A program made the translations under genes and the position numbers. DNA of 56,867 nucleotides from Verrucomicrobiota bacterium (GTDB taxonomy: Bacteria; Verrucomicrobiota; Lentisphaeria; JABSQK01; JAJFLO01): positions 1 through 56,867 of the forward strand of contig JAJFLP010000060.1 in NCBI GenBank assembly GCA_021772635.1. The letters run 5' to 3'. The notes under the pieces are model-generated. The model had not been told where the DNA came from. It did not search any database and worked only from the letters and a program-made list of their open reading frames with translations. Shown one piece after another: positions 34,464 to 43,781 of the stretch. Positions within the stretch are counted from its first letter, which is position 1. Every line of letters starts with the position of its first letter.

Positions 34464-36053
34464 ATGTCGAATAAGAAGACGTTTAACGACCTTGGACTTT
34501 CAGCGAAGGTACTGAAGGCGATCAACAATAAAGGTTTCGAGGAGCCGACTGCGATTCAGGCTATGACGATCCCTGTAATGCTGAGAGACGATACAAATAT
34601 CATTGCGCAGGCTCAAACAGGTACAGGCAAAACGGCCGCATTCGGATTGCCGCTGATTGAAATGATTGACACGGATTCGAAATCCGTTCAGGCGCTTGTT
34701 CTTGTTCCGACCCGCGAATTGGCGATTCAGGTATCGGAGGAGATCAATTCTCTCAGAGGCGAGCGGCAAATTAGGGTCGTGCCAATATACGGCGGTCAAT
34801 CCATCGATCAGCAGCTGCGCAGGTTGAAGAGAGGCGTGCACATCGTTGTGGGGACGCCAGGAAGGATAATAGATCATCTAAAGAGGAAGACATTAAAGCT
34901 ACTGCAAATCGAACACCTGATACTTGATGAAGCAGATGAAATGCTCAATATGGGTTTTATCGAGGATATGGAAGAGATAATGAAGCATACGAACCCTAAA
35001 AAGCGTACCCTCCTTTTTTCGGCGACGATGCCCAAGAGGATAAAAGACCTTGCACATAAGTACATGGACGGGTACGAGCTCATTAGAGTCGAAAAGGAGC
35101 AACTGACAACGAATTTGACTGAGCAGATATATTTTGAGGTAAAGGGTTCTGAGAAATTCGAGGCGTTGTGCAGAATAATAGATATCGAAGATGATTTTTA
35201 CGGGCTGGTCTTTTGCAGAACAAAAAGTGACGTTGACGCGGTTGCAGCCCATCTAGGCGACAGAGGATATGACGCGGCGGCTATTCATGGCGAGATATCG
35301 CAGTCGCAGCGCGAGAAAACGCTTGAAAAATTCAAAAAACAAAGAGTCAATATCCTGATCGCTACAGATGTTGCGGCGCGCGGGCTTGATGTTAACAACC
35401 TTTCGCACGTCATAAACTACTCGCTGCCTCAAGATCCGGAAGCATACGTTCATCGGATCGGCCGGACCGGAAGGGCCGGGAATGAAGGGACGGCGATTAC
35501 CTTTATTACGCCAAGCGAGTATAAACGGCTCATGTTTATTCAACGATTCGCCAAGGCGGATATTAAGAAATCGCATGTGCCGAAAGTCGCGGATATCATC
35601 AAAGCAAAAAAGGATAAGATCTGCGATGACCTGGCCACTATTCTGGAGGAGGATGTTGATTCCAAGTACTATGATTGGGCGAAGAACCTGCTCGCGAATA
35701 ATGCGCCAACGGAAATATTGGCTGCGATACTGAATTATTGCTTTGAAGATGAAATCAATCCCGAAGCCTACGCTGAAATAAAAGAAGTCGGCGCAAAGGG
35801 GAAGCAACTTGATCAACAGGGTAAGGCACGGCTTTTCGTGGGACTTGGTAAGAAAGACAAGATTACGCCTAGAAAACTTGTTGACCTCATCATGAGCAAA
35901 GTCTCAATACAGTCCAAGCAAATCAGAGATATTCAAGTGATGGATAAATTCTCTTTTGTTACTGTTCCGTTTGATAAAGCAGAAAAAATCGTTGTCAGTT
36001 TCCGGAAGAAAGGGCAGAAACCTTTGATTACGCACGCTAAGAAAAGCGGATAA
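34464..36053 (+). CDS. DEAD-box RNA helicase with DbpA-type RNA-binding domain (CsdA/DeaD-like)
   Basis: 529 aa. Q motif NDLGLSAKVLKAINNKGFEEPTAIQ, motif I AQTGTGKTA, Ia PTRELAIQ, II DEAD, III SAT, IV VFCRT, V ATDVAARGLDV, VI HRIGRTGRAG; then a helical dimer region (about 360-445) and a C-terminal RRM-like DbpA domain (ARLFVGLGKKDKITPRKLVDLI...). Cold-shock helicases of this type act in ribosome assembly and mRNA decay. Base usage looks more A-rich and Lys-rich than neighbouring genes, which may mean a different origin; this is by eye. Confidence 0.95.
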   Translation: MSNKKTFNDLGLSAKVLKAINNKGFEEPTAIQAMTIPVMLRDDTNIIAQAQTGTGKTAAFGLPLIEMIDTDSKSVQALVLVPTRELAIQVSEEINSLRGERQIRVVPIYGGQSIDQQLRRLKRGVHIVVGTPGRIIDHLKRKTLKLLQIEHLILDEADEMLNMGFIEDMEEIMKHTNPKKRTLLFSATMPKRIKDLAHKYMDGYELIRVEKEQLTTNLTEQIYFEVKGSEKFEALCRIIDIEDDFYGLVFCRTKSDVDAVAAHLGDRGYDAAAIHGEISQSQREKTLEKFKKQRVNILIATDVAARGLDVNNLSHVINYSLPQDPEAYVHRIGRTGRAGNEGTAITFITPSEYKRLMFIQRFAKADIKKSHVPKVADIIKAKKDKICDDLATILEEDVDSKYYDWAKNLLANNAPTEILAAILNYCFEDEINPEAYAEIKEVGAKGKQLDQQGKARLFVGLGKKDKITPRKLVDLIMSKVSIQSKQIRDIQVMDKFSFVTVPFDKAEKIVVSFRKKGQKPLITHAKKSG

Positions 36054-36492
36054 AGATTGCAAGCAGTCTGGCGGGTGTTCATTCGACGTATATTATGCCA
36101 GAATTAGACGCGTGTCCGACGCTGTCATTTAATCCCACCAGCGGGTTTAATTCCCCGTCCTGCTGTCCAGCTCGAACGTCGTAAAGCTCTAAGATTCTTT
36201 CATACCTCGCGGGCTTACCCCGAGGCAGTTGATTAATTTCGATTACCACACGCAGCGAAGATGGATTTTACCAGGCGGCCAATGAAAGGTTTCGTATTCG
36301 TATCACCGGAAGGTATAGAGTCGGAGGAATCATTGCGGTCGTGGGTCGAGTTGTGCGAGTCATTCGCCCGTTCGCTTCCAGCTAAATAAGGGCTCATTCA
36401 CAGTGTTCCAACTAATGATTGGAGATCGCTTGACTTAGCGGACCGTCTAGGTTCGAAAGGACGACACAGTCCGTAAACCAAACCCTCGCTAT
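36054..36492. repeat. Intergenic region with repeat H, copy 2
   Basis: GATTGCAAGCAGTC immediately follows the helicase stop (36055-36068). 36128-36239 is repeat H: CCACCAGCGGGTTTAATTCC, CTGCTGTCCAGCTCGAACG, TACCTCGCGGGCTTACCCCG, AGGCAGTTGATTA, shared with 14726-14841. CGGACCGTC...GACACAGTCCG near 36440-36475 is a possible hairpin just before the next gene. Nothing else recognised. Confidence 0.6.
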
Positions 36493-37887
36493 ATGTTCAG
36501 ATTCCGGCCGCTTCTGTTTATTATCGCGTTTCTTCTTCTTTTTGCGATTCTTTTCTGTCCCCGATGCGTTTACGCGGAAGTCGATAATATTGAACTCATT
36601 TGGGACGATATCCAGCGTTCTATTGAGCTCGGAAAATTGAAAAAGGTTATCCCTCTGCTCCAGGGACTACTCAGCGTTGAAGAGGAGAGGCCGTTTGCGT
36701 TAGAAACATTGGCTTTGACGTACTTGAAACTGGAGAACGACGGTGATGCGATTGATAGTTTTCAGAAATTGATTGGACTGCCGGAATACGAGCATTACGC
36801 GAATACGCTCATCAGCCTTTACTATGACAATCGGCAGTATACGACGATTATTAAGTTTTATGAGGAGAATGAGCAGTTACTCTGGGATCAGACGTCTCGA
36901 GATATTATAGAGACCAGTTACCTCGCAACGGAAATATTCGACGTTCCGTTAGAGTATATCGGCGCCGATCAGGATGTTGCGGATGTCCTGATTCCTTATT
37001 CGTTCGGGCTGAACTTTTTTACGACTCGATACCCGGCATTCGATGACAGCGACGATTTCGAAGATGTCGAGTACTCCACCGAGACATACCTGAAATTCGC
37101 GCTCCCAATCACGTCAAACATGTCCTTGACACCCAGAGTCTCCGTTATCGATGAGCGTTCCAATGATAATCCGGCGTCCATCTCGAATTTCCGAATTCAA
37201 TCCTACCGCGCAAAAATCGACCTGGAAACACGATTTAACGAGGGTATTAAGCTGAGAATCGGTGCGGGAACGTTTTTCACCGATTCCGCTAAGCCAGATA
37301 TATTCGAGGATATAGATTTCGGTTCGAAATGGTTGTTTTCAGGGGCAGTATCCAAGAAAACCGGTGCGTGGACGGCAATACTTGGCGGCGACCGCAATTA
37401 TTTCGGCGATCCCGGCCGAGGAACTTACAATCTTGAAACGATTACCAGCGGTTACATAAGGAATCGGCTGAAAATTTCCAATGTTCTTGACGCGGAACTA
37501 AACTATTGGTATCGGCGGTTCACTGGCGGAACTGAAGATTACCAACAGGTGGACGGGCTCTTGCGATACTATCCCGAGCGGTTTCCCCATTTCGCAATCA
37601 ACCTGGGCGCGGAACACGAATTTCGGGATCGTGATGAGAACATACTGAAGGTTGGACTGGAGTGGGTAGGGGGTTTAAGAGGGAGTAACCAGTTTTTTCT
37701 AACCACCCAATTCGACGCCAATTTTGACTCCGGCGAACGCGAGCTGGAATTCGCTGGATTTTACACTCGATCAGGAATTGATAGAAATCTAAGTGTCGGG
37801 CTTGTCGTAGACAGAGAGCTAAAGCTTGATGACAGAACGGATGTGTTTGTGGTGCTGAGTATCGGCAAACATCGGTCTCGTAAATAG
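36493..37887 (+). CDS. Exported protein: TPR-like N-terminus and outer-membrane beta-barrel
   Basis: 464 aa. Hydrophobic leader ending VYAEV (about 1-29), a helical repeat segment (30-150; LKKVIPLLQGLLSVEEERPFALETLALTYLKL) of TPR type, then amphipathic beta strands to the end (165-460; YLKFALPITSNMSLTPRVSV, KLRIGAGTFFTDSA, AELNYWYRRFTGG) with regular spacing of turns. A TPR-plus-barrel layout recalls outer-membrane secretion partners such as BcsC or PgaA, but no polysaccharide synthase is nearby. Function unknown. Confidence 0.72.
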   Translation: MFRFRPLLFIIAFLLLFAILFCPRCVYAEVDNIELIWDDIQRSIELGKLKKVIPLLQGLLSVEEERPFALETLALTYLKLENDGDAIDSFQKLIGLPEYEHYANTLISLYYDNRQYTTIIKFYEENEQLLWDQTSRDIIETSYLATEIFDVPLEYIGADQDVADVLIPYSFGLNFFTTRYPAFDDSDDFEDVEYSTETYLKFALPITSNMSLTPRVSVIDERSNDNPASISNFRIQSYRAKIDLETRFNEGIKLRIGAGTFFTDSAKPDIFEDIDFGSKWLFSGAVSKKTGAWTAILGGDRNYFGDPGRGTYNLETITSGYIRNRLKISNVLDAELNYWYRRFTGGTEDYQQVDGLLRYYPERFPHFAINLGAEHEFRDRDENILKVGLEWVGGLRGSNQFFLTTQFDANFDSGERELEFAGFYTRSGIDRNLSVGLVVDRELKLDDRTDVFVVLSIGKHRSRK

Positions 37888-38462
37888 ACTTGCGTCCTAC
37901 GGATCACGATACCTTATCGAACGGGGTCCAAATAGACTGGCTCGTCTCGATCTTTATCGGGACCAAGACGGGGACGAGTAAGAATTATTCCGTCCAGGCG
38001 GCTGTCGTGGGTGTGGGGTCGGGGTGATCTGTATATCATCAGAACTTTCCAAATCTCACCTCGAAAAACCAAAAAGATTACGATTACGAGTAAGATTAGG
38101 AGTACGAAACGGAATGTTCGCTTATTTTAGGCCTGGTATACCGAACATCATGGAGCTTTCGACCAGGTGTTCTGCTGGCCAACAGAATGCCGGTTAAAAA
38201 ATATCGTTTCCGCCGCGGCGGATTTCGCTAGGCTCAACATAGATCTTGGGTTATGAATTCGCAGCAATCCAAAAATTGTACTGCTTGTTGTCCAATCCCG
38301 ATTCAGAATGTCCGAGACTCTTCCCGCATGAGCGTGGATCCCGTCGATACGGGACGCTTATGCGGTCCGCACGAGCGGACTCCGAGAATACGGTCCGGAT
38401 TACCGAGACTCCGCTAATGCGGAGAGAGAGATCGTGGGCAGTATACAAGGTAAGGATTCTGC
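37888..38462. repeat. Intergenic region with ATTACG hairpin repeat and a reversed mosaic cassette
   Basis: 38045-38140 repeats the hairpin loop and right arm of 251-340 (CTTTCCAAATCTCACCTCG, GGAATGTTCGCTTATTTTAG). 38136-38285 is a complete cassette in reverse: TATACCGAACATCATGG, GTTCTGCTGGCCAACAGAAT, CCGCCGCGGCGGATTTCGC, AACATAGATCTTGG, CAAAAATTGTACTGC. 38325-38432 adds CCCGTCGATACGGG, GTCCGCACGAGCGGACTCC and CTCCGCTAATGCGGAG hairpins. CAGTATAC (38438-38445) may be the -10 of the next gene; AAGGA at about 38452 is its ribosome site. Confidence 0.6.
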
Positions 38463-39443
38463 ATGCGAGCAATGTTACTGGAAAGCGCTAATACCCCGCT
38501 GGTTATGCGTGAGTTGTCGCCGCCCAAACTCCAACCGCATCAGGTACGTGTTGATGTTAAGGCTTGCGGCGTATGCCGGACGGATCTACATATCGTAGAC
38601 GGCGAACTTGACCAGCCCAATTTACCATTGATCCCCGGCCACCAAATCGTCGGAACGATCAGTGAGATTGGCGAAGGAGTTTCAAGATTCGCATTAGGAG
38701 ATCGTATCGGAATCGCATGGCTTGGAGCGACTTGCGGAAGTTGTCTTTACTGCAGCTCTCAACGCGAGAATCTATGTGGTGAAGCGAAGTTTACCGGGTA
38801 CGATATAAACGGCGGTTACGCGGATTCCTGCGTAGCTGACGCAGGTTACTGTTTCGTTTTGCCCTCTGGATTCGCTGATTCAGAGTTGGCGCCACTGCTG
38901 TGCGCGGGGTTGATAGGGTATCGAGCACTTCGAATGGCCGGCGACGCGAAAACGATCGGGTTTTATGGATTTGGTGCGGCGGCGCATATCCTTGTGCAGT
39001 TGGCAAAATATCAGGGGCGTAATATATTCGCATTCACCCGCACCGGCGACAAGGAAGCGCAGGATTTTGCGCTCGAAACAGGTGCAATTTGGTCCGGTAG
39101 CACCGAAGAGTTTCCCCCGCAAGAGTTGGATGCCGCAATTATCTTTGCACCGGCTGGCCAGCTGGTTCCTGTTGCCCTGCGGCACCTGGCGCGCGGCGGT
39201 GTTGTCGTGTGCGCAGGGATTCATATGAGCGATATACCGGCGTTCCCGTACGAACTACTCTGGGGGGAGCGGACGCTTAAATCTGTTTCGAATCTAACGC
39301 GTCGCGACGGCGAAGAGTTCTTTGACCTCGTACCGAAAATTCCAATTCGAACAAAGGTTCGATTATTTCCGTTGGTCGAGGCTAATTCTGCACTACAGGC
39401 ATTAAGGCAAGGCTCGATCACGGGCGCAGCGGTACTAGCCTGA
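38463..39443 (+). CDS. Zinc-dependent alcohol dehydrogenase family protein
   Basis: 326 aa medium-chain dehydrogenase. Catalytic zinc ligands Cys38 (ACGVCRTDLH), His60 (IPGHQIVG; Gln replaces the usual Glu after His, as in a known subgroup) and Cys146 area (APLLCAGLIGY); structural zinc Cys91, 94, 97, 105. Rossmann motif GFYGFGAAAHI. Shorter than typical (340-350). Substrate unknown, probably a primary alcohol or aldehyde. The TGA stop lies inside a 23-bp MITE remnant; without it, the frame would end a few codons later at TAA. Confidence 0.92.
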   Translation: MRAMLLESANTPLVMRELSPPKLQPHQVRVDVKACGVCRTDLHIVDGELDQPNLPLIPGHQIVGTISEIGEGVSRFALGDRIGIAWLGATCGSCLYCSSQRENLCGEAKFTGYDINGGYADSCVADAGYCFVLPSGFADSELAPLLCAGLIGYRALRMAGDAKTIGFYGFGAAAHILVQLAKYQGRNIFAFTRTGDKEAQDFALETGAIWSGSTEEFPPQELDAAIIFAPAGQLVPVALRHLARGGVVVCAGIHMSDIPAFPYELLWGERTLKSVSNLTRRDGEEFFDLVPKIPIRTKVRLFPLVEANSALQALRQGSITGAAVLA

Positions 39444-39457
39444 TTAATTCAGGCTAG
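39435..39457. mobile_element. Minimal CTAG element (23-bp MITE remnant or scar)
   Basis: CTAG-CCTGATTAATTCAGG-CTAG: a near-perfect 15-base palindrome with the same termini as MITE family F (CCTGAATAATTCA / TGAATTAATCAGG) and CTAG on both sides, with the whole interior missing. It supplies the stop codon of the dehydrogenase gene (TGA 39441-39443). The rest of the gap to 39610 has a TATACCGC-TT-GCGGTATA hairpin (about 39501-39518). Confidence 0.72.
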
Positions 39458-39610
39458 CTCCTTAAACTGTAAGTAGTTGAAGTTTTGGACATCTTTAGTT
39501 TATACCGCTTGCGGTATAGTTGCCTTGGTCGACGACCGAAACAGCGACAGTAGAAAAACGATTATCTTAGAGAACGACACACAAGCATAGAAGTTAAGGT
39601 CACCAGAACG

Positions 39611-41977
39611 ATGAGTTCAGACGAAACCAAAAAAGAGCAAATCAGGACGCCACTATCGGAACCGCCAACGGTTGTCTCTGACACGAGCCCGGATGCGGCG
39701 GGCTCGCTAGAGGAGGGCTACATAATGCAATCCGGTAAGACCGTCGCAGAGTTCATGAACGAGAAGTCTATCGGCGACGGAATATCATTGGGTGAAGACG
39801 TTGCGGGTGAATCTCTTAACGACGCCGGATACAAGGAGCGCTATGCAGTTGGGCGGATATTGGCTGAAGGCGGAATGGGCATGGTCTTGAATGCCAAGGA
39901 CCAAAATTGCCGACGGCATGTAGCGATGAAAGTCGTTCAGAACGGGAAAAACGCCGCCGACGATCAGATCCTACGATTCATCGTAGAAGCTCAAGTGACC
40001 GCACAGCTTGAGCACCCGAGTATCGTTCCTGTTTACGAATTAAGCGTAGATGACCGTGGGAACGTGTTCTATACGATGAAGTTGGTTAAGGGAGCCACTC
40101 TAGTTGATATCCTAGACAAAATTAAGGCCGGCGACCCGGCTGTGATAGCGAAGTATTCCTTATACCGGCTATCAAATATTCTCTTAAAAGTATGCGATGC
40201 CGTCGCGTTCGCGCACTCGAAGGGCGTAATCCATCGCGATCTAAAGCCGGAAAATATAATGATCGGTGACTTCGGCGAAGTCCTGCTGATGGATTGGGGG
40301 CTCGCCAAGATGTTAAACAAAGTGTCGATAACATCCGACCTCACAGAAGCCGACGGTGGGGCGACGGACGAACCCGAAGATGAGAGCCGCATGTTTGAGG
40401 GTATTGATTCTCTTGTGTTAGATCAACAGATCAGCGATAGTATTAAGACCCTTGACGGTCAAATAAAAGGGACTCCCGGATTCATGTCTCCAGAGCAGGT
40501 TGCGGCTAAAGGAGGTAATATTGACGAACGCACGGATGTGTATTCCTTAGGCGCTATTCTTTATAATATATTGACGCTATCAGTGCCGATATCCGCGGGA
40601 TCAATCCGACAGATCATAATCAAAATACTTCGTGGCGATATCGTGCCACCGTTTGATTTGAATGCAGATTACACTTTCCCGCATTGTCCTCAAGGGAAGA
40701 TTCCGAGTTCCCTATCTGCTATATCGATGAAAGCGATGTCCTCCAGTCGGGAGGAGCGATACAAAAATGTTCAGGAATTTCAGCAGGATATCGAAAAGTT
40801 TCTCGGCGGCTACGCCACGTCGCTTGAGGAACCATCGTGGTTTCAGGTATTAAAACTGTTGATAAAGCGGCGAAAAACGGAAGTCTCGATCATCGCAGTT
40901 TCATTGGTTATTCTGGTCACAGTCGTCACAGGTTTTATGTTTAAGATTGTGGAAGCGAAGAATGTCGCCGAGGCTAACCTTGAAAAATTTCTTACCGAAC
41001 AGACCGCTCGCAAGGAAATCAGTCGCAAATTGCTTGCGACCGCGATCGAGTCTCTGAAGAGCAGTAATCCTGGACTCCAAGACCTAAAATACAGATACTC
41101 GATTACGGAGAACGAGTTTTCTCTAAAGTTAAGCGGCAACTCCAAACTTCTGAATATATCGCCTTTGGCAGAGTTACCACTGACTTCTCTCGATCTCGGC
41201 AGCACGAGCGTCAGCGACATCCGGGTGCTTAAGAAAATGCCGCTAAAACGATTAAGTTTAGCGAACACGGGTGTCAAAAATCTCCGGACTTTGGCGAACT
41301 CCGGGATTACACATCTCGATATTTCGAACACCAAAGTGAATAGCCTCCAGGCAATCGCAGAACTCCCGCTAGTAAGTCTGCGAATAGCGGGAATTCCCGT
41401 AACGGATTTGAGTGACTTGGAAACCGTCGGCTTAAAGCGGCTAACCATTGATAGCGATCAAACCGCGAGTTTCTATGCCTTGATCAATTTAACTCTCGAT
41501 CATCTCAGTATCATAAATGCGAAGTCAAGCGATGTGCGGATTCTGAAGAAGACCGGGCTAATGTCACTGGAACTCCACGGTCGTCACCTTAAAAATCTGG
41601 ATGAGTTAAAAGAGATGCCGTTGAAAATGTTGTCTCTGGTTGCGACGGACATTCAAGACCTTTCCCCGCTCTCGGGCATGCCGCTTGAAAGCTTACGGAT
41701 ATACAAGGGGAAGATCAAGGAAATCAATGTAATCTCAACGTTGATGCTGGAGGAACTGACGTTAGAGAAGTGCTATTACATTCAGGATTTAACGCCTATA
41801 GCCGAGTGCCCGACGCTTGAACGCGTTCTCGTTCCCTCACACGTAAGGGATATCGATTTTTTACGTGACCATCCAAATCTGAAGATCATCGCGAACAATA
41901 TAGATGACTATAATCGGGGTCAGCCCGCGTCAGAGTTTTGGCAGAATAGAGTGCAAGCGCCGCCCGTTGAAAATTAG
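39611..41977 (+). CDS. Membrane Ser/Thr protein kinase with extracytoplasmic leucine-rich repeats
   Basis: 788 aa. Kinase domain about 78-400: glycine loop GRILAEGGMGMV, Lys107 (HVAMKVV), VIHRDLKPENIM (208-217), MDWGLAK where the DFG motif is DWG (Asp228 retained), GTPGFMSPEQ, DERTDVYSLGAIL. A membrane helix at about 425-445 (SIIAVSLVILVTVVTGFMF), a short coiled part, then about eleven 20-23-residue internalin-type LRRs (about 505-770; PLTSLDLGSTSVSDIRVLKKM, PLKRLSLANTGVKNL). The LRR part lies outside the cytosol and probably senses a ligand. Such Hanks kinases are frequent in Planctomycetota and relatives. N-terminal 75 residues are disordered. Confidence 0.92.
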   Translation: MSSDETKKEQIRTPLSEPPTVVSDTSPDAAGSLEEGYIMQSGKTVAEFMNEKSIGDGISLGEDVAGESLNDAGYKERYAVGRILAEGGMGMVLNAKDQNCRRHVAMKVVQNGKNAADDQILRFIVEAQVTAQLEHPSIVPVYELSVDDRGNVFYTMKLVKGATLVDILDKIKAGDPAVIAKYSLYRLSNILLKVCDAVAFAHSKGVIHRDLKPENIMIGDFGEVLLMDWGLAKMLNKVSITSDLTEADGGATDEPEDESRMFEGIDSLVLDQQISDSIKTLDGQIKGTPGFMSPEQVAAKGGNIDERTDVYSLGAILYNILTLSVPISAGSIRQIIIKILRGDIVPPFDLNADYTFPHCPQGKIPSSLSAISMKAMSSSREERYKNVQEFQQDIEKFLGGYATSLEEPSWFQVLKLLIKRRKTEVSIIAVSLVILVTVVTGFMFKIVEAKNVAEANLEKFLTEQTARKEISRKLLATAIESLKSSNPGLQDLKYRYSITENEFSLKLSGNSKLLNISPLAELPLTSLDLGSTSVSDIRVLKKMPLKRLSLANTGVKNLRTLANSGITHLDISNTKVNSLQAIAELPLVSLRIAGIPVTDLSDLETVGLKRLTIDSDQTASFYALINLTLDHLSIINAKSSDVRILKKTGLMSLELHGRHLKNLDELKEMPLKMLSLVATDIQDLSPLSGMPLESLRIYKGKIKEINVISTLMLEELTLEKCYYIQDLTPIAECPTLERVLVPSHVRDIDFLRDHPNLKIIANNIDDYNRGQPASEFWQNRVQAPPVEN

Positions 41978-42180
41978 TTTGCCAGCCGGCATAATTATCC
42001 GACCCCGCGAAACCCCATTCTACCCCCTCTACTTTCCCAAAGGTATACTGCAATCAGTACAATTTTTTGATAGCTTCGAATCTATCAGCCAAGATCTATG
42101 TTGAGCCTAGCGAAATCCGCCGCGGCGGAAACGATATTTCGAAAGCCCCATGATTTTCGGTATACAACACCCGAGACTCG
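41978..42180 (+). repeat. Mosaic cassette between kinase and porin genes
   Basis: TACTGCAATCAGTACAATTT then TTTG (about 42045-42070) is terminator-like and follows the kinase gene; spacer CAGCCAAGATCTATGTTGAG, CCGCCGCGGCGGAAACG (42088-42134); the GCTGGCCAGC hairpin is missing; end motif TTTCGAAAGCCCCATG and ATTTTCGGTATACAAC (42137-42168) includes TATACAA, a possible promoter facing the porin. Confidence 0.6.
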
Positions 42181-42192
42181 CCCGATTTAGAT

Positions 42193-42276
42193 ATCCTACT
42201 AAATAGATAGGATTTATAAAATATCCCGGTTGAATTGACTACCTGCCCGTGTAATGTCCTACTCGTTAGATAGGAT
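42193..42276 (+). promoter_or_regulatory. Twin palindromic operator upstream of the porin
   Basis: Two copies of the same dyad: ATCCTA-CTAAATAGA-TAGGAT at 42193-42213 and GTCCTA-CTCGTTAGA-TAGGAT at 42256-42276. Arms are 6 bases with a 9-base spacer, centres 63 bp apart, about six DNA turns, so two dimers would sit on the same face. Not seen elsewhere in the window. The regulator is unknown; MntR/DtxR encoded at 48.1 kb is a candidate, though the arms are unlike the DtxR consensus. Distance to ATG 42374 is about 100 bp. Confidence 0.6.
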
Positions 42277-42373
42277 ATTGCTTTTAAGCCGGGAAGATAT
42301 GTCCGGATCGTGGGCAGTATAGGTTAGCGATAAATTTGACTGCCTGCAATTTTTCACGAATAGGAATACGACT

Positions 42374-43648
42374 ATGACAAGAGAAACGACGTTTCTGGTA
42401 AGACACGCAATTACGCTCGTCCTCAGTTTGCTGGGCGCACTTATAATTTACTTGCCGGCCAATAGTTTTGCGGAGGATCAGGATTCAATCCCGAGCAACG
42501 CGGAATTATGGGAGATAATTCAGAAGCAGCAAGTCGAGATCCAGGAACTGCGTAGGAAGCTGACTATGATGGGCACGGAGGTAGAGGCGACGGGGGAAAT
42601 GATGGAGCAGGTGGCGGAACAGAGCGGCCGTCCTCCGATGTGGGCGGATAAGACCAGTATTGGCGGATACGGAGAGCTTCATTACAATAATCTTGATAAT
42701 CAGAAACTCGGGGGTGCCGACATAGACGAAGTCGATTTTCACCGTTTTGTCGTCTATTTTGGACACGAGTTTAATGAAAGGGTACGCTTCTTCTCGGAAC
42801 TGGAGATTGAGCATTCGCTTGTCAAGGATACGGCAACCGGCAGTAATTCTGGGGAGGTTGAGCTTGAGCAGGCATATGTCGATATCGATCTTAATGACGA
42901 GGGAACCCATGTTCTCCGAGGAGGATTATTTCTTATCCCGATTGGGATACTCAACGAGACACATGAGCCGCCAACGTTCTACGGCGTCGAACGCAATAAT
43001 ATCGAGAAGAATATAATCCCCGCGACTTGGTGGGAGGGCGGTCTTGGCGTTAATGGGGAGTTGGCGCCTGGACTAAGCTATGATTTAGCACTGACCTCCG
43101 GCCTTGCAGTAAAGAGCGACTATAAGATTCGGGGCGGACGCCAAAAGGTCGGGAAGGCTTCTGCAGAGGACCCGGCGTATACTGGTCGCCTGAAATGGAT
43201 TCGACCAGGTCTTGAGGTGGCAGCATCGGTTCAGTTTCAGGAAGACCTTACGCAGGAGAAAGACAACGGCGCAATAGAAGAGTCAGAGGGGCTTTTGTAT
43301 GAAACTCATATTACGTTGAGTAAGGGACGATTCGGACTGCGGGCGCTCTATGCGCGCTGGGATCTGGAAGCGCATCAAGCCGAAGTACTCGGAGCCGATA
43401 AGCAGGAAGGTTGGTATGTCGAGCCGTCGCTTCGACTTAACGACCGGATAGGTGTTTTTGCGAGATTCAGTGAATGGGATAACGAGGCGGGCAGTTCCAA
43501 GGACACGAGCTTCGAGCAATTCGACGTCGGTATAAACTGGTGGCCGCAGGAATCGGTTGTTTTTAAGTTTGATTATCAGGATCAGCATGCACCGGCAGGC
43601 GAGGACGAATTTGACGGTTTTAACCTGGGTTTCGGCTATAACTTTTGA
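42374..43648 (+). CDS. Outer-membrane porin with N-terminal coiled coil
   Basis: 424 aa. Signal peptide about 1-34 (ending NSFAE), a coiled coil (about 42-82; LWEIIQKQQVEIQELRRKL), then a 16- to 18-strand barrel by pattern: SIGGYGELHYNNL, VDFHRFVVYFGHEFNERVRFFSELEIEH, EVELEQAYVDIDL, HVLRGGLFLIPIGILNETHEPPTFYGVERN; last residue Phe (LGFGYNF), the usual insertion signal. Sequence style is that of phosphate-selective porin O/P-like and related anion/metal porins. The coiled coil may trimerise or reach the peptidoglycan. It heads the metal locus and has a twin operator. Confidence 0.87.
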   Translation: MTRETTFLVRHAITLVLSLLGALIIYLPANSFAEDQDSIPSNAELWEIIQKQQVEIQELRRKLTMMGTEVEATGEMMEQVAEQSGRPPMWADKTSIGGYGELHYNNLDNQKLGGADIDEVDFHRFVVYFGHEFNERVRFFSELEIEHSLVKDTATGSNSGEVELEQAYVDIDLNDEGTHVLRGGLFLIPIGILNETHEPPTFYGVERNNIEKNIIPATWWEGGLGVNGELAPGLSYDLALTSGLAVKSDYKIRGGRQKVGKASAEDPAYTGRLKWIRPGLEVAASVQFQEDLTQEKDNGAIEESEGLLYETHITLSKGRFGLRALYARWDLEAHQAEVLGADKQEGWYVEPSLRLNDRIGVFARFSEWDNEAGSSKDTSFEQFDVGINWWPQESVVFKFDYQDQHAPAGEDEFDGFNLGFGYNF

Positions 43649-43781
43649 ACACACCGTGCCACGTCCACTGGTTTGGGTTCCGGCTAATGCGAATGGATAT
43701 TCACGTCATCTCACACCGTGTGCTTTGCGATATCCCCCGAACACCGGCTGATTTTAGTGACACCTTATTGGATTTTGGATT

